Shown piece by piece: positions 35,688 through 43,296 of a stretch of DNA of 64,000 bases. The stretch covers positions 6,403-70,402 of the forward strand of contig DAOTVT010000071.1 in the NCBI GenBank assembly GCA_034436295.1, given 5' to 3'. Source of the stretch: DTLA01 sp034436295 (GTDB lineage Bacteria; Chloroflexota; Anaerolineae; DTLA01). Numbering within the stretch: the stretch's first letter is position 1; every line of letters starts with the position of its first letter. The notes under the pieces were generated by a model, which was not told where the DNA came from, ran no database searches, and saw only the letters and a list, made by a program, of their open reading frames with translations. Position numbers and translations under genes: made by a program.

Positions 35688-36404
35688 CTAGATCACGCAC
35701 TCGGCTCGCTCCACCTCGCGCTCGTACAGTCGGATCAGCGCCTCGTAGTCCAGGAACTGCATTCTGTCCCTGATGGGCTCAAAGGCGCTGCGCCGCTTCT
35801 TGTCTTCAAACTCGCGCCTGCGCCTTGCGTCTGCGACGATCACCATCCGCACGTGAAAGTCCTGCAATTCGTAGAACTTGAGCATGGCATTCTGCATGTC
35901 CGTGGAATGCTCCACCTCAAAGAGGCTGTGCGGCATCTGTCGCGAATTGAGCCAGACAACATCTATCGTCTCGCAGTAGTGCATCAGGTGATCGTAGGTA
36001 AACCGCGGGAGCGTTTGGAGCGTCGGCACTTCTCCGAGGCGCTTGTTGAGGAACGGCTTGTTCCTGTCCTGCTGCGGGATGTACGTGCCCAGGTTGCGGA
36101 GATTGCCGATGGTGGCGAGGATTCCCTGGTAGTAGGCGTGGCCCTGCTCATCGGGTGCGATTTCCCTGGCCTTCCCGTACTCCGTCAGGCCCAGTCTCTG
36201 CTGGTACGCGCGAAGCGCCCAGAGACCCGGGCGCACCTTGAAGATCTCGGGGCGGGTCTGAACAATGCGGCGGATGGAGGCGAAGGGGGTCTTTGTGCCC
36301 CAGACGCACCCTTCCAATTTCATAACCTCTCGGTACAACTGCTCCAGGGTGGCCTGTCCGCCAAGCCGCTCCAGCGCGAGGATCACGGCCTCGTATTGCT
36401 TCAT
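35688..36404 (-). CDS. HARE-HTH-like protein with putative restriction-endonuclease-like domain
   Basis: About 238 residues from ATG 36402-36404; ATGs at 36431/36434 are in frame but have no ribosome site. The N-terminus (AVILALERLGGQATLEQLYREVMKLEG) is a winged helix of the HARE-HTH sort found in restriction and chromatin-associated proteins. The central and C-terminal part has the acidic FEVEHSTDMQ and VRMVIVADARRRREFEDK, which could be a PD-(D/E)XK-like core with EVE as part of the active site. No methyltransferase is near, so it is not a standard restriction system. Assignment of the nuclease fold is tentative. Confidence 0.55.
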   Translation of the reverse strand: MKQYEAVILALERLGGQATLEQLYREVMKLEGCVWGTKTPFASIRRIVQTRPEIFKVRPGLWALRAYQQRLGLTEYGKAREIAPDEQGHAYYQGILATIGNLRNLGTYIPQQDRNKPFLNKRLGEVPTLQTLPRFTYDHLMHYCETIDVVWLNSRQMPHSLFEVEHSTDMQNAMLKFYELQDFHVRMVIVADARRRREFEDKKRRSAFEPIRDRMQFLDYEALIRLYEREVERAECVI

Positions 36405-36516
36405 GCTCTCATCCCCGTGGTGTTCTGCCATCATTATACACCCGCCCCGCCTGTTGTCCAAGCCCCCGCCGCGTATGGATTCGGTTCCGCCTCGTGTTGG
36501 CGTGCCCCCTGGCTTC

Positions 36517-36862
36517 GGCGGCTACGGAAAGCCGCCCCACGTGTCTACTGTAACCGCGAATCCACGCGAATCCACGCGAATGGAGAACAGCCCCTATCCT
36601 CCATTCGTGTGAATTCGTGTTATTCGTGGATAGCGTTTAGCGAGCGTGGGGCGGGTTCCCATACGTGCCCCCTTCGTCCGGCGGCTATGGAGAGCCGCCC
36701 TACGTGTCTACTGTAACCGCGAATCCACGCGAATCCACGCGAATGGAGAACAGCCCCTATTCGTGTGAATTCGTGTTATTCGTGGATAGCGTTTAGCGAG
36801 CGTGGGGCGGGTTCCCATACGTGCCCCCTTCGTCCGGCGGCTACGGAAAGCCGCCCTACGTG
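36517..36862. repeat. Tandem copies of the modular cassette (about 160-bp period)
   Basis: GGCGGCTACGGAAAGCCGCC-type hairpins begin at 36517, 36680 and 36836. Between them lie CTACTGTAACCGCGAATCC, a double GCGAATCCAC, then TTCGTGTTATTCGTGGATAG and GGGGCGGGTTCCCATACGTG. The second unit is seven bases shorter than the first through one small deletion and otherwise almost identical, so it is a recent tandem duplication. The 36405-36937 stretch has no gene. Confidence 0.9.
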
Positions 36863-36878
36863 TTTGGGTCAAGCCCGC

Positions 36879-36907
36879 TTGACACGCCGCCCCGCCGCCC
36901 GTACAAT
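36879..36907 (+). promoter_or_regulatory. Promoter for the membrane protein gene
   Basis: TTGACA, 17 bases, TACAAT, 31 bases before the GTG start, directly after the tandem cassette. Confidence 0.7.
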
Positions 36908-36937
36908 GCCGGCGAAGAATCCCGTCGGAGAGGCGCA

Positions 36938-37750
36938 GTGAAATCCCCGCGAACGCATATCCTCACCGTGGCGGCGTGGCTGGCGCTGGGCGCGGCCCTG
37001 GCGCCCTGGGTCGGCCCCTTCGGCCGAACGATGCAGGGCGCGCTCGGCAAGGTCTCGTGGGACTTCACCCTGTGGGCCACGCCGGTGTGGGCGCTGGCGG
37101 TGGCGGCGTGCGCGGCGCTGGGCACCCATGAGGTCATCGCGGCCCACCCCAAGGCGCGCCGCGGCGAGTTGAGCCACACCGCCCACTACTGGCCCACCCC
37201 TGCCCTGGTGGCGGCTGCTGCGGTCGTCCATGCGGCGCGGCTGCGGTCGGGGGCGGCTGTGGAGGGGCTGGCCGTCGGCGTCGGCGCGGCCGTGGCCGGC
37301 GTCCTGTGGCTGGAGTGGGCCACGGTGGACGCCGCCGAGCGGCCTTATGCCCGCGCGCGCTGGGCGCTGAACGTGGCCGACTACGCGGCGGCACTGGCGG
37401 CGTTCACGGCGGCGCTCACCGGCAACCCGACGCCCGCGCAGGCCGGCGCGTTGTGCGGGGTGGCGGCGGGACTCGGGACGCTGGACCTGCTGCGACTGCC
37501 CGACCGCACGCCCGACTCGGTGGCTCTCTACGCGCCCCTCGTGGGGGCCATCGTTGGGGGCGGGGCGAGTCGGATGGCGCAAGGGGGGCTTTCCCCGACG
37601 GGCGCGGCGCTCATCTTGCTCCTCGTGGCCTATGCGCTCACGGGCATCCTCCAGCACCACCTTCGCCAGCAGTTGACATGGCGGGTGCGGCTGGAGTACT
37701 TCGGGCTTCTCGTGCTGGGGACGCTGGCGCTGCTGCGCTGGGTGGCGTGA
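36938..37750 (+). CDS. Integral membrane protein of unknown function
   Basis: 270 residues from GTG 36938, with about eight hydrophobic helices and an alanine-rich composition. No catalytic motif or domain family that I recognise. A promoter is directly upstream; the frame could be extended to 36821 but that part is repeat sequence. It converges on the radical SAM gene, whose stop is seven bases away. The protein has no charged loops of interest beyond short polar turns. Confidence 0.6.
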   Translation: MKSPRTHILTVAAWLALGAALAPWVGPFGRTMQGALGKVSWDFTLWATPVWALAVAACAALGTHEVIAAHPKARRGELSHTAHYWPTPALVAAAAVVHAARLRSGAAVEGLAVGVGAAVAGVLWLEWATVDAAERPYARARWALNVADYAAALAAFTAALTGNPTPAQAGALCGVAAGLGTLDLLRLPDRTPDSVALYAPLVGAIVGGGASRMAQGGLSPTGAALILLLVAYALTGILQHHLRQQLTWRVRLEYFGLLVLGTLALLRWVA

Positions 37751-37756
37751 ACGGCG

Positions 37757-38788
37757 CTACGGCAACCGCCGCGCCGCCCCGATGTTGGCGCGCAGAAACG
37801 GCTCCTCGGCGCGCAGGTCGCCGTAGCACACCTCGGCGGCGGCCTTGCACCCGCCCTGGCATGTGTCGCGCAGGGGGCACGGCTGGCAGAACGCCGGAGT
37901 CGCCGCCGCGAAGGCTGCCATCGCCTCGCCGCCGATGATGTCCGCGAAAGGGCGCTCCCACACATTACCCAGCACCGTCGCGCTGTGGTTGCACGGGCGG
38001 ACGTGGCCGGCGCGGTCCAGGGTGTAGTAGGCGCGCTCCGTGCCGGCAGCGCAGAAGCCGAAGTTCAGGTGGGGATAGGCATCCAGGGCCACCAGGCACG
38101 GCTGGATGGGGATGGAGACCGCCACCGAGAGGCCCAATTCGGCGGCCAGGGCATCGGCGACGGCGAGGGCATCCCGCACCTGCTCCAGCGTGGGGAGCAG
38201 GTCCAGGTGGGCCGCGCCGCGCCCGCCTGGGTTGAAGCGGTTGAACTGCACGCCCCGCGCGCCAAAGGCGAAAGCCAGCCGTAGGGTATCGCGCAGGTCG
38301 GCGATGTTGAGGCGGGTGGCAACGAAGGCGACGGCGGCGGCGCCGCGATGGGCGCGGATGTGGGCCAGAGCGGCCAGCGCGGCGTCAAAAGCGCCCGCAG
38401 CGCCGCACAGGGCGTCGTGCGTCTCGCGGCGATGGCTGAGCAGGGGCACGGCGAACAGGCTCACGCCGCGCTGGATGAGTTCGGCGGCGCGGGCGTCCGT
38501 CAGGCGGTGGCCGTTGGTGATGACGTTGACGCGCACGCCCCGCCGCGCAAGGAAGCCCACCGTTTCTTCCAGGTCCTCGCACAGGAGCGGCTCGCCGCCC
38601 GTGAGGGTTACGTGGCCGCAGTCCACCTGGGCCAGCACATGGGCCAGGAGCGCGGTCGCGTCGGGTTGGGGTCGAGCGGGAGCGGGCCGCGCGCCTGGAT
38701 GCCGCCACGGGTTGTAGCAATACAGGCACGCATGGTCGCAGTCCTGGGTCATTTCCAGGATAAGGGTCTGAAGGCGGGGTCTGCCCAT
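37757..38788 (-). CDS. Radical SAM protein with SPASM-like C-terminus
   Basis: 343 residues. The radical SAM cluster is MTQDCDHACLYCYNP (CxxxCxxC) close to the N-terminus, with GGEPLL and the GAFDAALAAL segment of a TIM-barrel. The C-terminus holds further cysteines (FCAAGTERAYYT, RPCNH, CQPCPLRDTCQGGC) as in SPASM/twitch domains that bind auxiliary clusters in peptide- or protein-modifying enzymes. It starts five bases after the Tat lipoprotein gene, so the two are co-transcribed and the lipoprotein is the first candidate substrate or partner. The chemistry cannot be told from sequence. Confidence 0.85.
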   Translation of the reverse strand: MGRPRLQTLILEMTQDCDHACLYCYNPWRHPGARPAPARPQPDATALLAHVLAQVDCGHVTLTGGEPLLCEDLEETVGFLARRGVRVNVITNGHRLTDARAAELIQRGVSLFAVPLLSHRRETHDALCGAAGAFDAALAALAHIRAHRGAAAVAFVATRLNIADLRDTLRLAFAFGARGVQFNRFNPGGRGAAHLDLLPTLEQVRDALAVADALAAELGLSVAVSIPIQPCLVALDAYPHLNFGFCAAGTERAYYTLDRAGHVRPCNHSATVLGNVWERPFADIIGGEAMAAFAAATPAFCQPCPLRDTCQGGCKAAAEVCYGDLRAEEPFLRANIGAARRLP

Positions 38789-38793
38789 GCGCG

Positions 38794-39438
38794 CTACTTC
38801 TTGCCCAGCAGAATGTCCACCAGCAGGCTCGCCGCATCTACGGCTTCGGGCGGGATGTCCAGTTGGAGTTCTTGCAGCGGGGGGTACTGGCCGCTTTCGC
38901 CCGCACTCTGGCGCAGGGCTTCAATGAGCGCCTTCTCGTCCTCGTCGGTCAGCGACAGGATGGCCATGTCGCGCTGGATGGAGGTCTGGGCCAGGGCGAC
39001 GGTGGCGGGGTCAATGGCGCTGCGCTGGGCCATCTCGGCCAGGATGTCGGCCTGGTGGGCCAGGTCGCTGGCGCCCATGATGCGATACTGCGGGTAGGGC
39101 GCGGGGACGTAGCACGTGATGGGGGCGTTGGCGCGCCAGACGTGCTGGGCCGCTGCCTGGAAGGCCACGTGGATGTCCTCGGCCTGGGCCGCGCCGATAA
39201 GCCCCGCGCGCACCAGATTATCCAGCGCGGCCAGGTGGTCGGCGACGAGTTGATCGCGGGTTTTCTGGCCGCGATCCAGGTCCTTGGCGTCCTGGGCCAG
39301 GCGGTCCAGGCCGTACCAGGCGTCGCGGACGCGGTCCCAGTCGTCTTTCTGGGCGGCGGGCGGTCTGCACCGCGACAGCACAACCGATGCCAGGGCGATG
39401 CCCAGCCCCTCCAGGAATTTCCGTCGGTTCCACTGCAT
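38794..39438 (-). CDS. Tat-signal lipoprotein coupled to the radical SAM gene
   Basis: 214 residues. It begins MQWNRRKFLEGLGIALASVV with a twin-arginine motif, followed by LSRC, a lipobox with cysteine at residue 24. The mature part is mostly helical (DDWDRVRDAWYGLDRLAQDA; QRSAIDPATVALAQTSIQRD) with no recognised domain. It would be exported by Tat, lipidated and anchored on the outer membrane face. The short gap to the radical SAM gene implies a joint function, for example a maturation pair; this is inference. Confidence 0.75.
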   Translation of the reverse strand: MQWNRRKFLEGLGIALASVVLSRCRPPAAQKDDWDRVRDAWYGLDRLAQDAKDLDRGQKTRDQLVADHLAALDNLVRAGLIGAAQAEDIHVAFQAAAQHVWRANAPITCYVPAPYPQYRIMGASDLAHQADILAEMAQRSAIDPATVALAQTSIQRDMAILSLTDEDEKALIEALRQSAGESGQYPPLQELQLDIPPEAVDAASLLVDILLGKK

Positions 39439-39659
39439 GTTCGTCCTCCCCTTGCGGGCCTTTGCGCGGAGCGCGCATGATCGCCGCATGTGGAATGATA
39501 GCCAATTTCGCGCCGCCTGTCCAATGGCGGTGCGCGAGGCATCGGCTGTACGCGGTTGCCAACACAAAATGAAACCGAGGCGAATGAAAACGAATATTTG
39601 ACTTCAGGAGCATAAGTGCACATAATACGGCGCGCCATTTCGCTTGAGAAAGGTTGTCC

Positions 39660-40289
39660 ATGGAACAAAACCAACTCCAGGTGAATGACTATGTCCGCAC
39701 CGTTCTGGATGCCATTCCGGCGGCAGTGTTCGTCGTGGACAGGCGCGTGCAGATCTTGGATTGCAACGCGGCCGGTCTGGAAATGCTGGGCACGTCGGGG
39801 AAGGACAGCCTTCCCAAACTCTGCGGGAACGCGTTGCAGTGCGTCCACGCGCTGGAAAGTGCGGGGGGATGCGGTACGAGTCCGTTCTGCGCCAACTGCG
39901 CCCTGCGCAATGCGGTCAGGGAAGCCATGGAGGGCGACCGCGTGATTCGGCGCAAGACCGAGATGCTGCTGGTGCGACAGGGCCAGCCGCAGGAGTTTCA
40001 CCTGCTCATCAGCACGGCGCCGTTTGAGTACAAGGGGCGGCGGCTCGTCCTGGCGACGTTGGAGGACATCACCGAACTGGAAGCGTTGCGCCGCATTGTG
40101 CCCATCTGCGCCAACTGCAAGCGCGTGCGCACCGATGAGGAGTACTGGGAGAGTGTGGAAGCCTACGTCGCCAAGCACTCCAACCTGGATTTCAGCCACG
40201 GCATTTGCCCCGACTGCGCCAGGATGCTGTATCCCGACCTGTTCCTCGGCGAGGACGATCGGCCGCCGGATCCTGCCCATTCGCAATAG
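39660..40289 (+). CDS. PAS domain protein with C-terminal CXXC zinc/redox module
   Basis: 209 residues from ATG 39660. A PAS domain with V-x-D-R-R opening (AAVFVVDRRVQILDCNAAGL) and a cysteine-containing pocket loop (CGTSPFCANCALR) is followed by the module ICANCKRVRTDEEYWESVEA and SHGICPDCARML. The C-terminal cysteine arrangement is the one in the gene at 33560-34111. Neither has an output domain, so both may act as redox or ligand adaptors for other signalling proteins. The ribosome site is weak. Confidence 0.75.
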   Translation: MEQNQLQVNDYVRTVLDAIPAAVFVVDRRVQILDCNAAGLEMLGTSGKDSLPKLCGNALQCVHALESAGGCGTSPFCANCALRNAVREAMEGDRVIRRKTEMLLVRQGQPQEFHLLISTAPFEYKGRRLVLATLEDITELEALRRIVPICANCKRVRTDEEYWESVEAYVAKHSNLDFSHGICPDCARMLYPDLFLGEDDRPPDPAHSQ

Positions 40290-40329
40290 CCCCCTGCGCG
40301 GCCAAAGCCCCGCACGGCGGAGGGCTGGC

Positions 40330-40660
40330 AGTAGGGCGGCTCTCCGTAGCCGCCGAAACCGGGGGCACGCCCAGGTGCGACGCACTTCCCAAAGTGCGTC
40401 GCACCTGGGCGCCAACACAAGACGGAGCCGAATCCTGCCGCCCCGTATGCTTTTGACAGCCGCCATAGCCGGGTGGCAGGTACGGAAACCTGCCCTACAC
40501 TCGCTAACCGCTATCCACGAATAACACGAATCCACACGAATGGAGAATAGACCCCCAACGGTCTCCGAGGCCCGTTGTCCGCAGACACGTAGGGCGGCTC
40601 TCCGTAGCCGCCGGACGAAGGGGGCAGGTATGGAAACCTGCCCTACACTCTGCTGCCGGA
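40330..40660. repeat. Modular repeat island with a 42-base palindrome
   Basis: A GGGCGGCTCTCCGTAGCCGCC hairpin, the palindrome at 40369-40410 (GCCCAGGTGCGACGCACTT with its complement around CCCA), then CCAACACAAGACGGAGCCGA, the CTATCCACGAATAACACGAA module and another hairpin. No coding sequence; the gap 40290-40777 is otherwise empty. Confidence 0.85.
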
Positions 40661-40754
40661 CTTGCGCCAATTTCCGATTCTCGGCCTGTGATCTCTGCGC
40701 GCTGCATGACCGAAAGCGCCCAGACGCGGCGTTTTGCATACGGCCGCGCGCGGG

Positions 40755-40760
40755 TATAAT
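40755..40760 (+). promoter_or_regulatory. -10 box of the envelope glycosylation operon
   Basis: A perfect TATAAT stands 18 bases before the start of the GT2 gene. The -35 region is poor (TTTTGC at 17 bases), so the promoter may need an activator. Confidence 0.4.
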
Positions 40761-40777
40761 ACAGGCGAGGTGAGCGC

Positions 40778-41770
40778 ATGACCGAAGGCCCATCGCCAAC
40801 GGTTTCTGTCATCATTCCGGCCCGCAACGCGGCGGCCACGCTGCGTGCCTGCCTGGACGCCTTGCGCGGCCAGGTGGGAGGCCCGCCGGACTTTGAGGTC
40901 ATCGTGGTGGACGATGGCTCCACCGACGACACGGCCGCCATCGCCGAGGCGGCAGGGGCGCGGGTGGAGCGCACGGCGCACGGGGGCGCTGCCGCCGCCC
41001 GCAATCGCGGGGTGGCCGTGGCGCGCGGGTCGCTGCTGCTGTTCACCGACGCGGACTGCGAGCCCACCCCCAACTGGATGGCGCGCATGGTCGCGCCCTT
41101 TGCGGATGCGTCGGTCGCGGGGGCGCGGGGCGTGTACCGCACGCGCCAACGGTCGCTCGTGGCGCGCTTCGTCCAACTGGAGTACGAGGACAAATATCGG
41201 CTGCTGAAGCCGCTTCAGGACATTGACTTTGTGGACACCTACTCGGCCGCCTACCGCCGCGACGTGTTCGTGCAGGGCGGCGGGTTTGACCCCTCCGTGC
41301 GGTTCGTGGAGGATCAGGATTTCTCGTTCCGCCTGGCCAATCGGGGATACCGCCTGGTGTTCGTTCCCGATGCCATCGTCTATCACCGCCACGCCGACTC
41401 GCTGCGCGCCTATGCGCGGAAGAAGTATCACATCGGGTTCTGGAAGGCGCGGATTGTACAGACCCACCCCAACAAACTCGCCCGCGACACCCACACGCCG
41501 CCATCCCAGCGCGCCCAGGTGGCGCTGTTCTACCTGGCGTTGGCGTTGTGCGTGCCTGCGGCGGCGGGGCTGGTGTCTTTCTGGTGGCCTGGGGCGGCGG
41601 CCCTGGCGCTGACGGCCACGACCCTGCCGTTCGCGTGGTGGGCGGCTCGCAAGGACTTCCCCGTGGCTGTGGCGTCGCCGGCGCTCCTCTGGGTGCGCAC
41701 GGCGGCGCTGGGCGTGGGGCTGGCCGTGGGCATGGCGCGATTCCTGCCAGGGAGGCTGCGGCGGAGATGA
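40778..41770 (+). CDS. GT2 family glycosyltransferase with membrane segments
   Basis: 330 residues. The GT-A domain has VSVIIPARNAAATLRACLDA, VVDDGSTDDT and LLFTDADCEPTPNW (DxD), with the catalytic acidic ED in VRFVEDQDFSFRL. Two to three helices close the protein (FYLALALCVPAAAGLV). It is first gene of a three-gene operon with the DUF2723 and DUF4012 genes: its stop overlaps the next start as ATGA. It presumably adds a sugar to a lipid-linked or surface polymer that the other two proteins transfer or attach. Confidence 0.85.
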   Translation: MTEGPSPTVSVIIPARNAAATLRACLDALRGQVGGPPDFEVIVVDDGSTDDTAAIAEAAGARVERTAHGGAAAARNRGVAVARGSLLLFTDADCEPTPNWMARMVAPFADASVAGARGVYRTRQRSLVARFVQLEYEDKYRLLKPLQDIDFVDTYSAAYRRDVFVQGGGFDPSVRFVEDQDFSFRLANRGYRLVFVPDAIVYHRHADSLRAYARKKYHIGFWKARIVQTHPNKLARDTHTPPSQRAQVALFYLALALCVPAAAGLVSFWWPGAAALALTATTLPFAWWAARKDFPVAVASPALLWVRTAALGVGLAVGMARFLPGRLRRR

Positions 41771-43296
41771 GACGCGGCTCCGGCGGCCTATCCTCACCCC
41801 GTGGCGCGCGCGCGGCGGAGATGCTGGTCTTCGCGGCTCCGCTGGCCGTGTATGTGGCCACGCTGCCGGCGGGATTGACGTGGGCGCACGAGGGCGCCGA
41901 CGGCGGAGACCTGGTCGCCGCGGCCCGCACGCTGGGCATTCCCCATCCGCCTGGGTATCCGCTGTACACGCTCCTGGCGCGGCTGTTCCTGCTGATGGGC
42001 TGGAGCACGCCTGCGCACCGCGTGGCGCTCCTGTCGGCGGTGGCGGGCGCGGGGGCGGCCTGGGCGCTGTTCCGGTTGTGCCTGGCGCTGGTCGGCCGGT
42101 CGCGTTGGCCGCTGGCCCTGTCGGCCTCGCTGATGTGGGCCTTCGCGCCCATTCCGTGGGGCCAGGCGGTGATCGCCGAGGTGTACGCCCTGGGTGCGCT
42201 GTTGGCCGTGGCGTTTCTGGCCGCGTTGCTCCATTGGCGCAACACGGCGAGCAGGAGAGCATGGCGGGCCGCGTGGCTGCTGTTCGGGTTGGGCATGGCC
42301 CACCATCCGCTCATCGCCGCATGCCTGGTTCCCGCGGGCGTGTGGGCGTGGCAGCAACGCCGCCGCGCCGACAGGCGAAGTTGGGGCGAGGCGGTCGGGC
42401 TGGTGGCGCTGGGCCTGGCCTTCTACATCTACCTCCCGCTGCGGGCGGCGGCGTCTCCGCCCATCAACTGGGGCGAGCCGCGCACCCTGGCGGGGTTCTG
42501 GTGGGTGGTGTCGGCCGCGCCGTATCGGCCGTATGTGTTCGGCCTGCCGCTCGGGGAGTGGCCGTCCCGCCTGGGCGCGTGGGCCGCGCTCCTGCTGGGC
42601 CAGTTCAAGGTGTGGGGCGTCGCGCTGGGGCTTTGGGGGGCGCTGGCCCTTCACGAGCGGGACAGGGCCGCGTCGTGGGGGCTGCTGGGTCTGTTCGGCC
42701 TCATCACGGTGTACGCCATCGGGTACGATACGACGGACTCCTTTGTGTATCTGCTGCCGGCGCTGGCCGTGTTTGCCGCCTGGATCGCGACGGGCCTGGG
42801 GGACATCGCGGATCGCGTCGCGGCGCGAAGGGCGGGGCTGACCCGCGCGGCGCAGGTGGGCCTCGTGGTCGCGCTGGTGGCGCTGCCTGCGCTCTCCCTC
42901 GGCATGGACTGGGCGGCGTGCGACCTGCGCGGCGACCGCGAAGCCCAGGCGTATGTGGATGCGTCGCTGGCGGCGCTGCCCGCAGACGCCCTCGTCCTGG
43001 CCGACGGCGACCGCCAGACCTTCGCCCTGTGGTACGCCCGCTGGGCGCTGGATGGCGCATTCCACGGCGAGGTTCTGTCCATCCCGCTGTTGCGGTTGGA
43101 CTGGTACCGGGCGCAGGTGCTGCGTCGCAACCCCCATCTGGTTCTGCCCGACGCGAACCTGCCCCAGGAAGCGTTCCTGGCCCAACTCATCGGCGGGAAC
43201 GTGGATGACCGCCCGATTTTCGTTACCGCGGAGTACCTTGCGCCTGGGGGCTGGAAGGTGGAGCCTGCCGGGCCTCTGTTGAGGGTGAGCCGATGA
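41767..43296 (+). CDS. DUF2723 membrane glycosyltransferase-like protein
   Basis: 509 residues with about nine helices. The N-terminal PAGLTWAHEGADGGDLVAAA and LGIPHPPGYPLYTLLA are the hallmark of DUF2723, a GT-C-like family with an acidic loop (EGADGGD) in the place of the PMT catalytic aspartates. The C-terminal soluble part contains DALVLADGDRQTFALWYARW. It would transfer sugars from a polyprenol carrier outside the membrane. It overlaps both neighbours by four bases. Confidence 0.9.
   Translation: MRRGSGGLSSPRGARAAEMLVFAAPLAVYVATLPAGLTWAHEGADGGDLVAAARTLGIPHPPGYPLYTLLARLFLLMGWSTPAHRVALLSAVAGAGAAWALFRLCLALVGRSRWPLALSASLMWAFAPIPWGQAVIAEVYALGALLAVAFLAALLHWRNTASRRAWRAAWLLFGLGMAHHPLIAACLVPAGVWAWQQRRRADRRSWGEAVGLVALGLAFYIYLPLRAAASPPINWGEPRTLAGFWWVVSAAPYRPYVFGLPLGEWPSRLGAWAALLLGQFKVWGVALGLWGALALHERDRAASWGLLGLFGLITVYAIGYDTTDSFVYLLPALAVFAAWIATGLGDIADRVAARRAGLTRAAQVGLVVALVALPALSLGMDWAACDLRGDREAQAYVDASLAALPADALVLADGDRQTFALWYARWALDGAFHGEVLSIPLLRLDWYRAQVLRRNPHLVLPDANLPQEAFLAQLIGGNVDDRPIFVTAEYLAPGGWKVEPAGPLLRVSR

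Noticed and set aside
36821..36937. Longer start for the membrane protein at 36938
   Set aside because: The extension is the translated repeat cassette and lies upstream of a good promoter.
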